Below are positions 30,416-39,612 of a stretch of 64,000 nucleotides of DNA, piece by piece. A program made the position numbers and the translations under genes. Origin of the DNA: Shewanella sp. NIFS-20-20 (lineage in GTDB: Bacteria; Pseudomonadota; Gammaproteobacteria; Enterobacterales; Shewanellaceae); the NCBI RefSeq assembly GCF_019209865.1, contig NZ_JAHUTT010000010.1, forward strand, positions 27,198 to 91,197, in the 5' to 3' direction. Each line of letters opens with the position of its first letter. Positions within the stretch are counted from its first letter, which is position 1. The notes under the pieces are model-generated. The model had not been told where the DNA came from. It saw only the letters and a program-made list of their open reading frames with translations, and ran no database searches.

Positions 30416-30683
30416 TTTTTGTGTCTTGGGCCAACTTGCCAGATTACTAAGCTTTTGACTTAATTATCTTTTCGGCTAAGTCCCCCTTGACTACGAAATG
30501 AATTTTACCTTTTTCAGCGCAAGAGTCAACGATGAATATTAGATAATTGAATCGTTTGCGCACTAAATGATCGCATTGCCAAAACTTTGGCCATAACGCT
30601 GAAAAATACAACATTTATCAGCAAGTTAATCCGGTAAAACCCCATTAATTTGCCCTAACCTCATCCCTCGATAACGCAGCTAT

Positions 30684-30708
30684 AAAAAAAGCGGCTCTTG
30701 AGCCGCTT
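30684..30708 (-). terminator. terminator after pgsA
   Basis: On the minus strand AAGCGGCTC/GAGCCGCTT with a very short loop and a run of seven T, directly after the pgsA stop. It separates pgsA from the tRNA genes, which therefore probably have their own promoter. Confidence 0.88.
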
Positions 30709-30712
30709 GATA

Positions 30713-31264
30713 TTATGATTCTGCGATTAAATCTTTCCATGCCGCCAGAAGGTAACTGACCATCGACCAAAATGTCAGTACTGCGGCAATGTAGAGCAAA
30801 CCATAACTTAAATAGATGATCCACTCATTGGGCTTCCACAACAGCCCAATGATTGACAACATTTGCGCTGCCGTTTTGTATTTACCAATCCAAGACACGG
30901 CCACAGAACCGCGCTTACCGATTTGAGCCATCCACTCTCGTAATGCCGAAATCACAATTTCACGGACTATCATCAATAAGGCCGGAATCGTTAGCCAAAT
31001 ACTGTTGTAATCTTGCACCAACAATACCAGTGCCGTGGCTACCATGACTTTATCAGCCACGGGATCGAGAAATGCCCCAAACCGCGTTGATTGCTTAAGC
31101 CTGCGCGCCGCATATCCATCGAGCGCGTCTGTTAATGCCGCCAGCCAGAATACAAATGCAGACGCAAAGGCCGCCCACGAATAGGGTAAGTAAAAAAATA
31201 CAACAAAAACCGGGAGTAAAAAAACCCTAAACCACGTCAGGGCAATAGGTACATTAAACGGCAT
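30713..31264 (-). CDS. pgsA: CDP-diacylglycerol--glycerol-3-phosphate 3-phosphatidyltransferase
   Basis: Inner-membrane enzyme making phosphatidylglycerol-phosphate from CDP-diacylglycerol and glycerol-3-phosphate. The CDP-alcohol phosphotransferase motif D-x2-DG-x2-AR-x8-G-x3-D-x3-D is complete ([19 protein letters not shown] then FLDPVADK). Several hydrophobic helices and the segment [20 protein letters not shown] match E. coli PgsA. The start is the second of two adjacent ATGs, which aligns with the E. coli start (MPFNVP against MQFNIP). It lies 45 bases downstream of uvrC, probably in the same transcript. Confidence 0.93.
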   Translation of the reverse strand: MPFNVPIALTWFRVFLLPVFVVFFYLPYSWAAFASAFVFWLAALTDALDGYAARRLKQSTRFGAFLDPVADKVMVATALVLLVQDYNSIWLTIPALLMIVREIVISALREWMAQIGKRGSVAVSWIGKYKTAAQMLSIIGLLWKPNEWIIYLSYGLLYIAAVLTFWSMVSYLLAAWKDLIAES

Positions 31265-31311
31265 CATTCAACCAATTTGTCCAAGGCAGCGCCAATCTTG
31301 CCTGAAAAAAC

Positions 31312-33144
31312 TTACCCTCGCAATGAATCATAGATTGTTTGTGCCATTTCTATGCTAATACCAGGAACTTTCGCGAGTTGAGTAACACTTGCATTCTTAA
31401 CTTCTTGTAAACCACCCAAAAATTGTAATAACGCCTTACGTCGTTTCGGGCCTACACCAGGAATATTTTCCAAGGTCGAAGTGTTACGCGTCTTTTGCCG
31501 CTTGTTTCGATGACCAGTAATGGCAAAACGATGCGATTCATCGCGGATGTGCTGAATTAGGTGTAATGCAATCGCATCACCATCTAATGAAAAAGCCTGT
31601 TCATTGTGACCCCAAATCAAGGTTTCTAGGCCAGGCTTACGGCTTTCTCCCTTCGCGATGCCAATGGCTAACGGCTGCTTGGATAAATGCGCGAATTTCT
31701 CATTAATGATGGCTTGGGCCTGACGCAACTGGCCAATGCCGCCATCAATAAACACAATCTCGGGCATCGCGGCCTCTGCGCTCATCTTATCAAACCGCCG
31801 CGATAACGCCTGTGACATCGCGGCATAATCATCACCTGGGGTGATTCCTTTAATATTAAAGCGCCGATACTGCGAGGTATCTGGGCCCTCACGATTAAAT
31901 ACCACACATGAGGCAACGGTACTCTCTCCCATCGTATGGCTGATGTCATAACATTCAAGTCGAGTTAATGGCTCATGGATATCTAAGGCAGTCTCTAACG
32001 CCACAAAGCGCTGCTCTATGGTATTTTTTTGCGCGAGTTTAGTGTGCACCGCATTGGTTGCATTAGTTAAGGCCAACTTTAAATAGCGAGCTCGTTCGGC
32101 ACGTACGCGGGTCTTAATCAGGATTTTTTTATTGAGTGCCTGAGCAATGGCCTGCTCCAGTGGGTGCAGCTCCTCAAACTCATGGCTAATGATCACTTCA
32201 TCGGGGAAACTGCGCTGCGCGTCGCTATTTAAATAAAACTGCAGCATAAATCCGCTTAATACTTCATCCAGTTCAGTTTGCGCCGGCACTTTGGGGAAAA
32301 AACTTCGACTGCCGAGGATCTTGCCCTCGCGAATAAATAACAAATGAAAACAAGCAATGCCCGACTCATAACGGACACCAATGACATCCAAATCGCCTTG
32401 AGTGGATGAGACTTCCTGCTGTTCTGACACCGCTCTTAAAGCTTGGATTTGATCCCTGAGGCGTGCCGCTTTCTCAAAAGCCAATGACTCCGCTGCCTCC
32501 GACATTTTAGACACCAGATCGGCAATAACCTGATCGTTCTTGCCGCGCAAAAATAAGGTCGCAAGTTGGACCTGCGCCTGATAATCCTCATCGGAAATCT
32601 TACCGACACACGGCGCACTACAACGCCCTATCTGATATTGCAAACAAGGACGTGAACGAGTTTGATAAAACACATCGGTGCATTGGCGGATGGGAAATAG
32701 TTTTTGCAGTAAATGCAGGCTTTCGCGCACCGCTCCGCCATTCGGATAAGGACCAAAGTATTCACCTTTATCACGCTTGGCACCACGGTGGTATGCTAAA
32801 CGCGGATGACGATGCGCACTGAGGAGAATATAGGGATACGACTTATCATCGCGCAACAATACATTATATTTCGGCATGTATTGCTTGATGTAGTCATGTT
32901 CTAAAATAAGCGCGTCGGTTTCGCTGTGAGTTAACGTAACATCAATATGAGCAATGTGACTCACCAATGCTTGAGTTTTAACATGACCGACGAGCTTGCG
33001 AAAATACGAGCTTAAACGCTTTTTAAGATCTTTTGCTTTACCCACATAAATCACGGTGCCTTGGTGATCGTACATTCGATACACACCAGGCTGGCTTGGC
33101 ACATCACTTAAAAAACGCTTAGCATCAAACACTGAACTGGGCAT
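31312..33144 (-). CDS. uvrC: excinuclease ABC subunit C
   Basis: UvrC makes both incisions in nucleotide excision repair. Domains: GIY-YIG nuclease at residues 10-90 ([20 protein letters not shown]), a Cys-rich region ([15 protein letters not shown]), a UVR motif ([15 protein letters not shown]), an RNase H-like nuclease domain ([31 protein letters not shown]), and a C-terminal double helix-hairpin-helix ([18 protein letters not shown]). With the ATG at 33144 it is 610 residues, the same as E. coli. GAGG precedes this ATG; a GTG one codon earlier is the alternative. The gene lies 18 bases after uvrY. Confidence 0.96.
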   Translation of the reverse strand: MPSSVFDAKRFLSDVPSQPGVYRMYDHQGTVIYVGKAKDLKKRLSSYFRKLVGHVKTQALVSHIAHIDVTLTHSETDALILEHDYIKQYMPKYNVLLRDDKSYPYILLSAHRHPRLAYHRGAKRDKGEYFGPYPNGGAVRESLHLLQKLFPIRQCTDVFYQTRSRPCLQYQIGRCSAPCVGKISDEDYQAQVQLATLFLRGKNDQVIADLVSKMSEAAESLAFEKAARLRDQIQALRAVSEQQEVSSTQGDLDVIGVRYESGIACFHLLFIREGKILGSRSFFPKVPAQTELDEVLSGFMLQFYLNSDAQRSFPDEVIISHEFEELHPLEQAIAQALNKKILIKTRVRAERARYLKLALTNATNAVHTKLAQKNTIEQRFVALETALDIHEPLTRLECYDISHTMGESTVASCVVFNREGPDTSQYRRFNIKGITPGDDYAAMSQALSRRFDKMSAEAAMPEIVFIDGGIGQLRQAQAIINEKFAHLSKQPLAIGIAKGESRKPGLETLIWGHNEQAFSLDGDAIALHLIQHIRDESHRFAITGHRNKRQKTRNTSTLENIPGVGPKRRKALLQFLGGLQEVKNASVTQLAKVPGISIEMAQTIYDSLRG

Positions 33145-33161
33145 CACGCCTCGACTTAAGG

Positions 33162-33806
33162 TTAGAACTGACCTGTATCGAGCATTTTATATCGGATTGC
33201 TAATCGCGTCAGCTCAACATCGCCGTTAATCCCCAGTTTACTGAATAAACGGTAACGGTAACTGTTGACCGTTTTGGGACTGAGGCTCAATTGTTCGGAG
33301 ATATCACCGACTTTATCACCATTAGTGATCATCATCATGATCTGTAACTCACGCTCAGACAGACTTTTAAACGGATTATCTTCAGTCTGGTCAAACTGAC
33401 TTAAGGCCATCTGCTGGGCAATTTCTGGTGATAAGTAGCGTTGCCCCAAGGCAACTTGACGAATGGCTTGTAACACTTCAGGCGGCTTTGCGCCTTTAGT
33501 CAGGTAACCACTGGCTCCCGCTTGCATGACTTTAGTGGGGAAAGGATCTTCGGTGTGAACCGTTAACACGATAATTTTTGCATGGCTTTGGTAACGAAGG
33601 ATTTTTCTTGTGGCTTCTAAACCACCTATGCCCGGCATATTCATGTCCATCAAAATGACATCCGCTTCATTTTGTCGACACCACTGTACCGCAGCTTCGC
33701 CAGTGCCGGCTTCGCCAACTACTTTGATACCTTTTTCGTCTTCAAGGATACGTCGAATCCCCGTACGAACAAGGTCATGATCATCGACTAAGAATACAGA
33801 GATCAA
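33162..33806 (-). CDS. uvrY: response regulator UvrY (GacA/UvrY family)
   Basis: NarL/FixJ-type response regulator of the BarA-UvrY (GacS-GacA) system, which in relatives drives small RNAs that titrate CsrA. The receiver domain has the phosphorylation site Asp54 ([10 protein letters not shown]) with acidic residues Asp8 and Asp9 and Lys104 (YLTKGAKP). The C-terminal LuxR helix-turn-helix is [14 protein letters not shown] through [19 protein letters not shown]. The start is a TTG codon at 33806, where the family N-terminus begins ([15 protein letters not shown]). The rare start may keep levels low. uvrC and pgsA follow, as in E. coli. Confidence 0.95.
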   Translation of the reverse strand: MISVFLVDDHDLVRTGIRRILEDEKGIKVVGEAGTGEAAVQWCRQNEADVILMDMNMPGIGGLEATRKILRYQSHAKIIVLTVHTEDPFPTKVMQAGASGYLTKGAKPPEVLQAIRQVALGQRYLSPEIAQQMALSQFDQTEDNPFKSLSERELQIMMMITNGDKVGDISEQLSLSPKTVNSYRYRLFSKLGINGDVELTRLAIRYKMLDTGQF

Positions 33807-34056
33807 TTGAGTGCACCATAAGATATATCGTTGTTCCGCATAATGGCTAATTTAGCTGATAGTCCAACCGATGAAAAGTAAATTCAACAGATTTAACTTA
33901 ATGAATTAGATAAAAATATCCTATTCGCCCAAGGATCAATCAAAAGACTTACAGGTGTACTTTTTGGCGAAGTTCATTATTAAATTTAGCTTAACTATAG
34001 TGCTTAATTCAGCAAAAACAGTAATTAAAAACGATAGGTAATTTTCGCCAGACGGC

Positions 34057-34088
34057 AAAAAGCCCGTAGCTTTCGCTACGGGCTTTTC
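34057..34088 (-). terminator. terminator of tRNA-Ser gene (left copy)
   Basis: On the minus strand AAAAGCCCGTAGC, loop GAAA, GCTACGGGCTTTTT: a tetraloop intrinsic terminator a few bases past the tRNA 3' end. Confidence 0.93.
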
Positions 34089-34094
34089 TAAATT

Positions 34095-34185
34095 TGGCGG
34101 AGGAGCAGGGATTTGAACCCTGGATAGGCTATAAACCTATGCCGGTTTTCAAGACCGGTGCATTCAACCACTCTGCCACCCCTCC
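34095..34185 (-). tRNA. tRNA-Ser (anticodon UGA), left copy
   Basis: 91-base class II tRNA with encoded CCA, acceptor GGAGGGG, anticodon loop CTTGAAA giving UGA, and a long variable arm. It is identical to the copy at 60167-60257, with a near-identical promoter region as well. Confidence 0.97.
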
Positions 34186-34195
34186 GTTGATGCGC

Positions 34196-34224
34196 ATAAT
34201 ACCTAGGCCCCATGAGCCTGTAAA
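34196..34224 (-). promoter_or_regulatory. sigma-70 promoter of tRNA-Ser (left copy)
   Basis: On the minus strand TTTACA, 17-base spacer, TATTAT, then a GC-rich stretch (GCGC) before the tRNA, as in stringently controlled promoters. The right copy has the same arrangement with TAATAT. Confidence 0.8.
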
Positions 34225-34316
34225 CCATTAATTGTTATCATTGACATCAAGCGAACAAATTCACACCAACCGTGCTTTTTTTTAAGCAGTGCGCGCACAA
34301 AACCGCCATGAATTGC

Positions 34317-37142
34317 TCATGGTTTGACGGTAAGCCTTTCGGCACGTACTGCGGCAAATTTATATTCAGGGATTTTAGCTATCGGATCCAATGCCGCATG
34401 GGTCAATATGTTGGCGGCCGCCTCAACATAAGCAAAGGGCACAAACACCATCGACTCAGGCACATTAGCATCGGCGCGAACCATTAACTCAATCTGCCCA
34501 CGACGTGACACTAAGCGAATGCGCTCCCCGGCGTTGATGCCAAGCCCGTGTAACGTCGCGGGATGTAATGAACAATTGGCATCAGGTTCGAGTTCATTTA
34601 ACACAGCACTTCGCCGAGTCATAGCCCCGGTATGCCAATGCTCTAACTGCCGGCCTGTAGTTAAAATTAACGGATACTGAGTGTCAGGCAGTTCAGCAGG
34701 CGCCGTCATATTGGCAGGAGTAAAGCGTGCCCGCCCCGAGGGCCGTGGAAACCCATCACCAAAAACCAATGACTGCCCCGATTCATGCAGACTGGCCACC
34801 GGATACGTCACGGAATGCTCTTGCTCTAACCGCTGCCAACTGATATTTGCTAAAGAATCCATTACCAGTGTCATTTCATCAAATACCGCCTCGGCTGAGG
34901 TGTAGTTCCACTGTAAGCCAAGTGCCTTAGCGATACTCATCATAATTTGCCAGTCTTCTCGGGCCGTCCTAGGTGCCATCAGCGCCCGACGGCCCATTTG
35001 TACCTGCCGATTGGTATTGGTCACCGTACCGGTTTTCTCGGCAAAGGCGGCGGCAGGCAAGATAACATCCGCAAAACTGGCAGTTTCAGTTAAAAATATA
35101 TCTTGCACCACCAGCAAAGATAATTTCGCTAAGGCGTCTCTAGCATGCTCCACATTCGGATCTGACATTGCCGGATTTTCACCAACAATATACATACCCT
35201 GTATCTGTCCTTGGCTGATGGCATCCATCATTTCAACCACGGTAAGCCCCGGACTTGGATTAATCGGATATGGAGGAGCGGCCCTCACCTGCGGATCATC
35301 GCTGTTGTTTGGTGGCCAACCTTGGGACCACAATTTGTCAAATCGCTGGCGCACAGCAGCCTCGGTGACAGACTGATAGTCGGGCAAAAACATCGGGATA
35401 AGCCCAGCATCAGAGGCGCCTTGGACATTATTCTGACCACGTAAGGGATGTAGCCCAGTGCCCGGTCGCCCCACATAGCCACACATCAAGGCTAACGACA
35501 CTAAACAGCGGGCGTTATCCGTGCCATGAATATGTTGACTCACCCCCATGCCCCAGAAAATCATCCCCGCTTTCGCCCGCGCGAATAACCGCGCCGTGGC
35601 ACGGATTTGATCTGCATCAATACCGCATAACGGTGCCATCTTCTCTGGACTAAAGCGACGCAAATGGTCTTTGAGATCCAGCCAATTCTCGGTGTGCTTA
35701 TCAATATACGCTTGATCTTGCAGGCCCTCTGCGACTATCACATGCATGATGGCATTTAATAGCGCCACATCGGTACCAGCACGAAAGGCTAGCATTTGAC
35801 TCGCAAAGCGTTTCATGGCGGTTCCGCGGGGATCCATTACAATGAGTTGCCCGCCCGCTTGGGTAAATTGTTTAAAAAAGGTCGCTGCTACTGGATGATT
35901 TTCGCTAGGGTTACAACCAATCAATATCGCTACGTCGGCATGTTCTATTTCATTAAAACTGGCGGTCACCGCAGCGGAGCCTAGATTTTCTAACAAGGCA
36001 GCCACCGATGATGAATGACAAAGACGAGTGCAATGATCGAGATTATTATGGCCAAACCCTTGGCGAATTAACTTTTGAAATAAATACGCCTCTTCATTGG
36101 TACATTTTGCCGAGCCCAAACCGGCGACGCTAGCGCCGCCATGCGTTTGCCTTAGCGCGATCATTTGTTCAGCCACCAGAGCAATGGCTTCATCCCAACT
36201 GGCTTCGCGAAAGTGAGTCATGGGGTTTGCCGGATCAACATTTAGCCCTTTGGGCGCGCCATCGCGCCGGATCAATGGCACTCGCAGCCGATGGGGATGA
36301 TGAATATAATCCGCACCAAAGCGGCCTTTAACACATAAACGGCCACGATTAGCAGGCCCCTGCTGACCTTCGACATACGCCAACTGCTTATCGTTGACAT
36401 GCAGTGTTACCTGACAGCCTACCCCGCAATATGGGCACACCGATGACACTTGAGTGTCACACTCGTGACGACTGCCACCTCCCTGTTTATCCATCAAGGA
36501 AGATGGCATCAATGCGCCCGTAGGGCACACTTGCACGCACTCACCGCACGCGACACAACTTGAGTCGGCTAACCTATCGCCTTGATCAAACACGATTTGA
36601 CTGAAATGGCCACGATTCGCCATACCAATGACACCATTCACCTGCACTTCCCGACAGGCTCGAACACATAAGTTACATTGAATACACGCATCCAAATTTA
36701 CGCTAATGGCCACATGGCTATTATCGGCCATGGGCGTCTTGATCGCCTCGCGGCCGGCAAAACGGCTGCTGTTGACCTGATTTAGCTTTGCCATCTGCTC
36801 GAAATGAGACCCACGATCATGGCTTTGCTGCGGTTGATCGCTCAGCAATAATTCCATCACCATGGCTCGGGCATGACGCGCGCGTTGACTATGAGTGTGA
36901 ACCACCATCCCTGCAGTAGGCTGTCGTAAACAAGACGCTGCCAGTACTCTTTCCCCCTCAATTTCCACCATACAAGCACGGCAATTACCATCGGCGCGAT
37001 AATCGGCACGGTCACTAAAGCACAAATGCGGTAATAGCTCACCTTGACGCTTGGCGATTTGCCATAGGGTCTCACCGGCCTTTGCGTGTGTGGTCACACC
37101 ATTCAGGGTAAATATAATCAGATCTGTGGTGGTTGATGCCAT
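34317..37142 (-). CDS. fdsA: NAD-linked formate dehydrogenase, molybdenum catalytic subunit (FdsA-like)
   Basis: Cytoplasmic formate dehydrogenase alpha subunit, 941 residues. N-terminal [2Fe-2S] domain as in NuoG (Cys41, 54, 57, 71). Two ferredoxin-type [4Fe-4S] clusters follow (CIQCNLCVRAC at 153-163 and CVACGECVQVC at 196-206). The molybdopterin domain begins with CPYCGVGC (236-243) plus Cys270. The Mo ligand is Cys375 (RLCHSSSV), encoded by TGT, so this is a Cys rather than a selenocysteine enzyme. The C-terminus has the molydopterin dinucleotide-binding domain (LILTTGRQLEHWHTGAMTRR). It starts two bases after the NuoE/F-like gene, with GAGGTG as ribosome site. Formate as substrate is by family homology. 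Confidence 0.87.
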   Translation of the reverse strand: MASTTTDLIIFTLNGVTTHAKAGETLWQIAKRQGELLPHLCFSDRADYRADGNCRACMVEIEGERVLAASCLRQPTAGMVVHTHSQRARHARAMVMELLLSDQPQQSHDRGSHFEQMAKLNQVNSSRFAGREAIKTPMADNSHVAISVNLDACIQCNLCVRACREVQVNGVIGMANRGHFSQIVFDQGDRLADSSCVACGECVQVCPTGALMPSSLMDKQGGGSRHECDTQVSSVCPYCGVGCQVTLHVNDKQLAYVEGQQGPANRGRLCVKGRFGADYIHHPHRLRVPLIRRDGAPKGLNVDPANPMTHFREASWDEAIALVAEQMIALRQTHGGASVAGLGSAKCTNEEAYLFQKLIRQGFGHNNLDHCTRLCHSSSVAALLENLGSAAVTASFNEIEHADVAILIGCNPSENHPVAATFFKQFTQAGGQLIVMDPRGTAMKRFASQMLAFRAGTDVALLNAIMHVIVAEGLQDQAYIDKHTENWLDLKDHLRRFSPEKMAPLCGIDADQIRATARLFARAKAGMIFWGMGVSQHIHGTDNARCLVSLALMCGYVGRPGTGLHPLRGQNNVQGASDAGLIPMFLPDYQSVTEAAVRQRFDKLWSQGWPPNNSDDPQVRAAPPYPINPSPGLTVVEMMDAISQGQIQGMYIVGENPAMSDPNVEHARDALAKLSLLVVQDIFLTETASFADVILPAAAFAEKTGTVTNTNRQVQMGRRALMAPRTAREDWQIMMSIAKALGLQWNYTSAEAVFDEMTLVMDSLANISWQRLEQEHSVTYPVASLHESGQSLVFGDGFPRPSGRARFTPANMTAPAELPDTQYPLILTTGRQLEHWHTGAMTRRSAVLNELEPDANCSLHPATLHGLGINAGERIRLVSRRGQIELMVRADANVPESMVFVPFAYVEAAANILTHAALDPIAKIPEYKFAAVRAERLTVKP

Positions 37143-37144
37143 GG

Positions 37145-38830
37145 TTACACCTCGTCATCAAAATATTTAATCACCAATTTAAAGGGATTCGCCGCGGCCT
37201 GACCCAAACCACAAATAGAGGCATCACTCATCACGTTAGCGAGTTCAAGCAACAGCGCTTTATCCCAAGTCGCTTGCTGCATTAAAGCCACTGCTTTTTC
37301 ACAGCCGACCCGACACGGCGTACATTGGCCACAGTTCTCATGGTCAAAAAATTTAAGCATAGTTAATGCAGCATCGCGGGCCTTATCTTGCTGTGACAAC
37401 ACCACCACCGCCCCCGAACCGATTAACGACCCAAACGCTTGTAATGTGTCAAAATCAAGGGGGATGTGATGAAGACTCGCCGGCAACAAGCCAGATGATG
37501 GTCCGCCCGGTTGAAACGCGTATAAGCTGTGACCGGGACTCATGCCACCCGCTGCGGCAATAATGTCGTCAATCGAGGAGCCTGCGGGCAGTAAATACAC
37601 CCCAGGAGTGCGGATCCGCCCCGAGACCGAATAGGTTCGCAGGCCGCTGCGTTCATTTTTCTTCACCGCAGACATAATGGCCGCCCCTTCGCGGCTAATA
37701 CGCGTGATCCAATACAGGGTTTCAATATTATGAACTAAGGTCGGTTGACCAAAAATCCCCTGCTGCGCCACATAAGGGGGGCGATGACGCGGTATCCCAC
37801 GTTTACCTTCAATGGATTCAATCATGGCGCTTTCTTCGCCGCAAATGTAAGCGCCTGCGCCACGCCTAATCTCTACCCAGTCTTGCGCAATCACCCCCGC
37901 TTCGATTAAGGCGGCAATTTCAATGGACAATAAGGCTAACGCGACCGGATACTCATCCCTGATATAGATATATATTTTCTCAGCATTTACCGCTAACGCA
38001 GCAATCAACATGCCTTCTAAAATCACATGAGGTGCCGTCTCAAGGTAGTGCCTATCTTTAAAGGTGCCAGGCTCGCCCTCATCACCATTGACCGCAACAT
38101 ATCTCGGTCCCGGTTGCTCACGCACTGCTTGCCATTTACGATTTGCCGGAAATCCCGCCCCGCCCATGCCGCGAAGGCCAGCGGCCAATAATTCAGCTTC
38201 GAGCACTAAGGGATCGAGGCTACCAGCCTCCAAGCGCTTGAAGACTTGGTATCCTCCACCGGCAAGATACTCACTTAAGGTTTGGTAGGCAGGTAACACT
38301 GGCACAAATGCTTGCTGCTCGATGGCATCCATGACCATCTTTACATTATTTCCCGTCATATGATGGCGACCTAAGGCCAAGGCCGGGGCTTTATCACAAA
38401 GACCCAAACAAGGCGCGCGGACCACCTTAGCATCGGCTGAATCGAGTTGCGCCGATAATGACTCTGCGAGGCTATCGGCTCCCGCCATTAAACAGCTCAG
38501 ACTATGACATACCCGAATAGTCAATGGCGCAGGTATCTCATCATCGCGCAGTACATCAAAGTGAGCATAAAAGCTTGCAACTTCAAAAACCTCGACTTCA
38601 GCAAGACCTAAATATTCTGCTAACGCCTTAATATGACGTGCAAATATTCCATGAAAATGGTCTTGTAACAGATGCAGATATTCAATCAGTAAATCGGTTC
38701 GTTTAGGCAGATGACCGATGAGGGCTAACACCTGCTGATAGGCCTGTTCATCCAGCACACGCCCTTTCGGAAAGTGTCTGCCTTTGCCTTTAAATGACCG
38801 CCAAACACCCATTGATTTGCTTGTCGTCAT
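37145..38830 (-). CDS. formate dehydrogenase diaphorase subunit, NuoE-NuoF type fusion
   Basis: 561-residue fusion of the two NADH-oxidising subunits usually called FdsG and FdsB. Residues 25-150 are NuoE-like, with a thioredoxin-fold [2Fe-2S] site (Cys108, 113, 141, 145). Residues 185-561 are NuoF-like: FMN loop GLRGMGGAGFPANRKW, NAD site GAGAYICGEESAMIESIEG and the [4Fe-4S] motif ENCGQCTPCRVGCEKA. It passes electrons from the FdsA-like subunit to NAD. I chose the ATG at 38830 because GGGGAG lies five bases upstream. No fdhD, fdsC or fdsD gene is in the window, so maturation factors must be elsewhere. Confidence 0.87.
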   Translation of the reverse strand: MTTSKSMGVWRSFKGKGRHFPKGRVLDEQAYQQVLALIGHLPKRTDLLIEYLHLLQDHFHGIFARHIKALAEYLGLAEVEVFEVASFYAHFDVLRDDEIPAPLTIRVCHSLSCLMAGADSLAESLSAQLDSADAKVVRAPCLGLCDKAPALALGRHHMTGNNVKMVMDAIEQQAFVPVLPAYQTLSEYLAGGGYQVFKRLEAGSLDPLVLEAELLAAGLRGMGGAGFPANRKWQAVREQPGPRYVAVNGDEGEPGTFKDRHYLETAPHVILEGMLIAALAVNAEKIYIYIRDEYPVALALLSIEIAALIEAGVIAQDWVEIRRGAGAYICGEESAMIESIEGKRGIPRHRPPYVAQQGIFGQPTLVHNIETLYWITRISREGAAIMSAVKKNERSGLRTYSVSGRIRTPGVYLLPAGSSIDDIIAAAGGMSPGHSLYAFQPGGPSSGLLPASLHHIPLDFDTLQAFGSLIGSGAVVVLSQQDKARDAALTMLKFFDHENCGQCTPCRVGCEKAVALMQQATWDKALLLELANVMSDASICGLGQAAANPFKLVIKYFDDEV

Positions 38831-39015
38831 CGCCACTCCCCAGTGAACCATTTGTTCATTGATAACACGCTTGCTGACTTCATATCAATGCCTGTGCCAT
38901 GGCGTTGACAGCACAAAAGGCTGAAATGGCATGCTCTCACAAGTATTCGAGTAAATTCTGTCTAGACTTAGTCATAGATAAGCAAAAAATAGTATTTGTT
39001 AGCGCAAGGATGCCT

Positions 39016-39612
39016 ATGCTTGGAGTCTTATGTAATTCGAGTCCCTTCAATGTCAATGCTTGGCATGCTTGTTTAATGGCAAGTTTGCTGGTCATATCAA
39101 TGATAGGCACCAGTGCAGCAGCCAACGAAGATTTTGGCTATTCTGATTACTATGGCCAACTCACGCCAACTCAAGTCTATGAAGTTGTATATGATTTAAA
39201 TGCTTTAGTCAGTTATTTTGCTGAACAACATCATCCGCAACTTGCCGCGACTATGCCCGATGACATGATAAGCGTCGCAGGTTATCAACCCGAACAAGTG
39301 TTTTTGGCCCTCAGTGAACTCAGCGATCAACTCGATCAATTCTCAATTCGCTATGATCTAGCGCCAATGCGCCGCGTAGCGCGCCAACAAGACGTTGCCA
39401 TCCCCGCAGAAGTGTATTTACAAGCCGGCATATGCTTAGACGCCTTTGTGCTCAATCTTGCCAAGATTGAACCTATGAATGCCTTTGGCTCTTTTTATAA
39501 CTTGCCCACTGATGGTTTATCTAAAACCCCTTCCGATGTGTTTGCGTTAGTAGAGTTAGTCAATCGTAAATTGACCCTTTTACTCGCTGTCATGTCTGCC
39601 GATGATGAGTAA
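39016..39612 (+). CDS. exported protein of unknown function, overlapping the chemoreceptor gene
   Basis: About 198 residues. A hydrophobic segment ([17 protein letters not shown]) ending in a typical cleavage site predicts export. The mature part is acidic and mainly helical by appearance ([34 protein letters not shown]). I do not recognise the family. I chose the ATG at 39016 because AAGGA lies five bases upstream; an ATG at 39076 would give a shorter signal peptide, and the frame is open back to 38899. It overlaps the chemoreceptor start by 11 bases, so it may be the receptor's periplasmic partner. That role is inference only. Confidence 0.7.
   Translation: MLGVLCNSSPFNVNAWHACLMASLLVISMIGTSAAANEDFGYSDYYGQLTPTQVYEVVYDLNALVSYFAEQHHPQLAATMPDDMISVAGYQPEQVFLALSELSDQLDQFSIRYDLAPMRRVARQQDVAIPAEVYLQAGICLDAFVLNLAKIEPMNAFGSFYNLPTDGLSKTPSDVFALVELVNRKLTLLLAVMSADDE

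Noticed and set aside
36010..36030. Selenocysteine codon in the formate dehydrogenase
   Set aside because: The Mo-ligand codon is TGT (Cys), not TGA.
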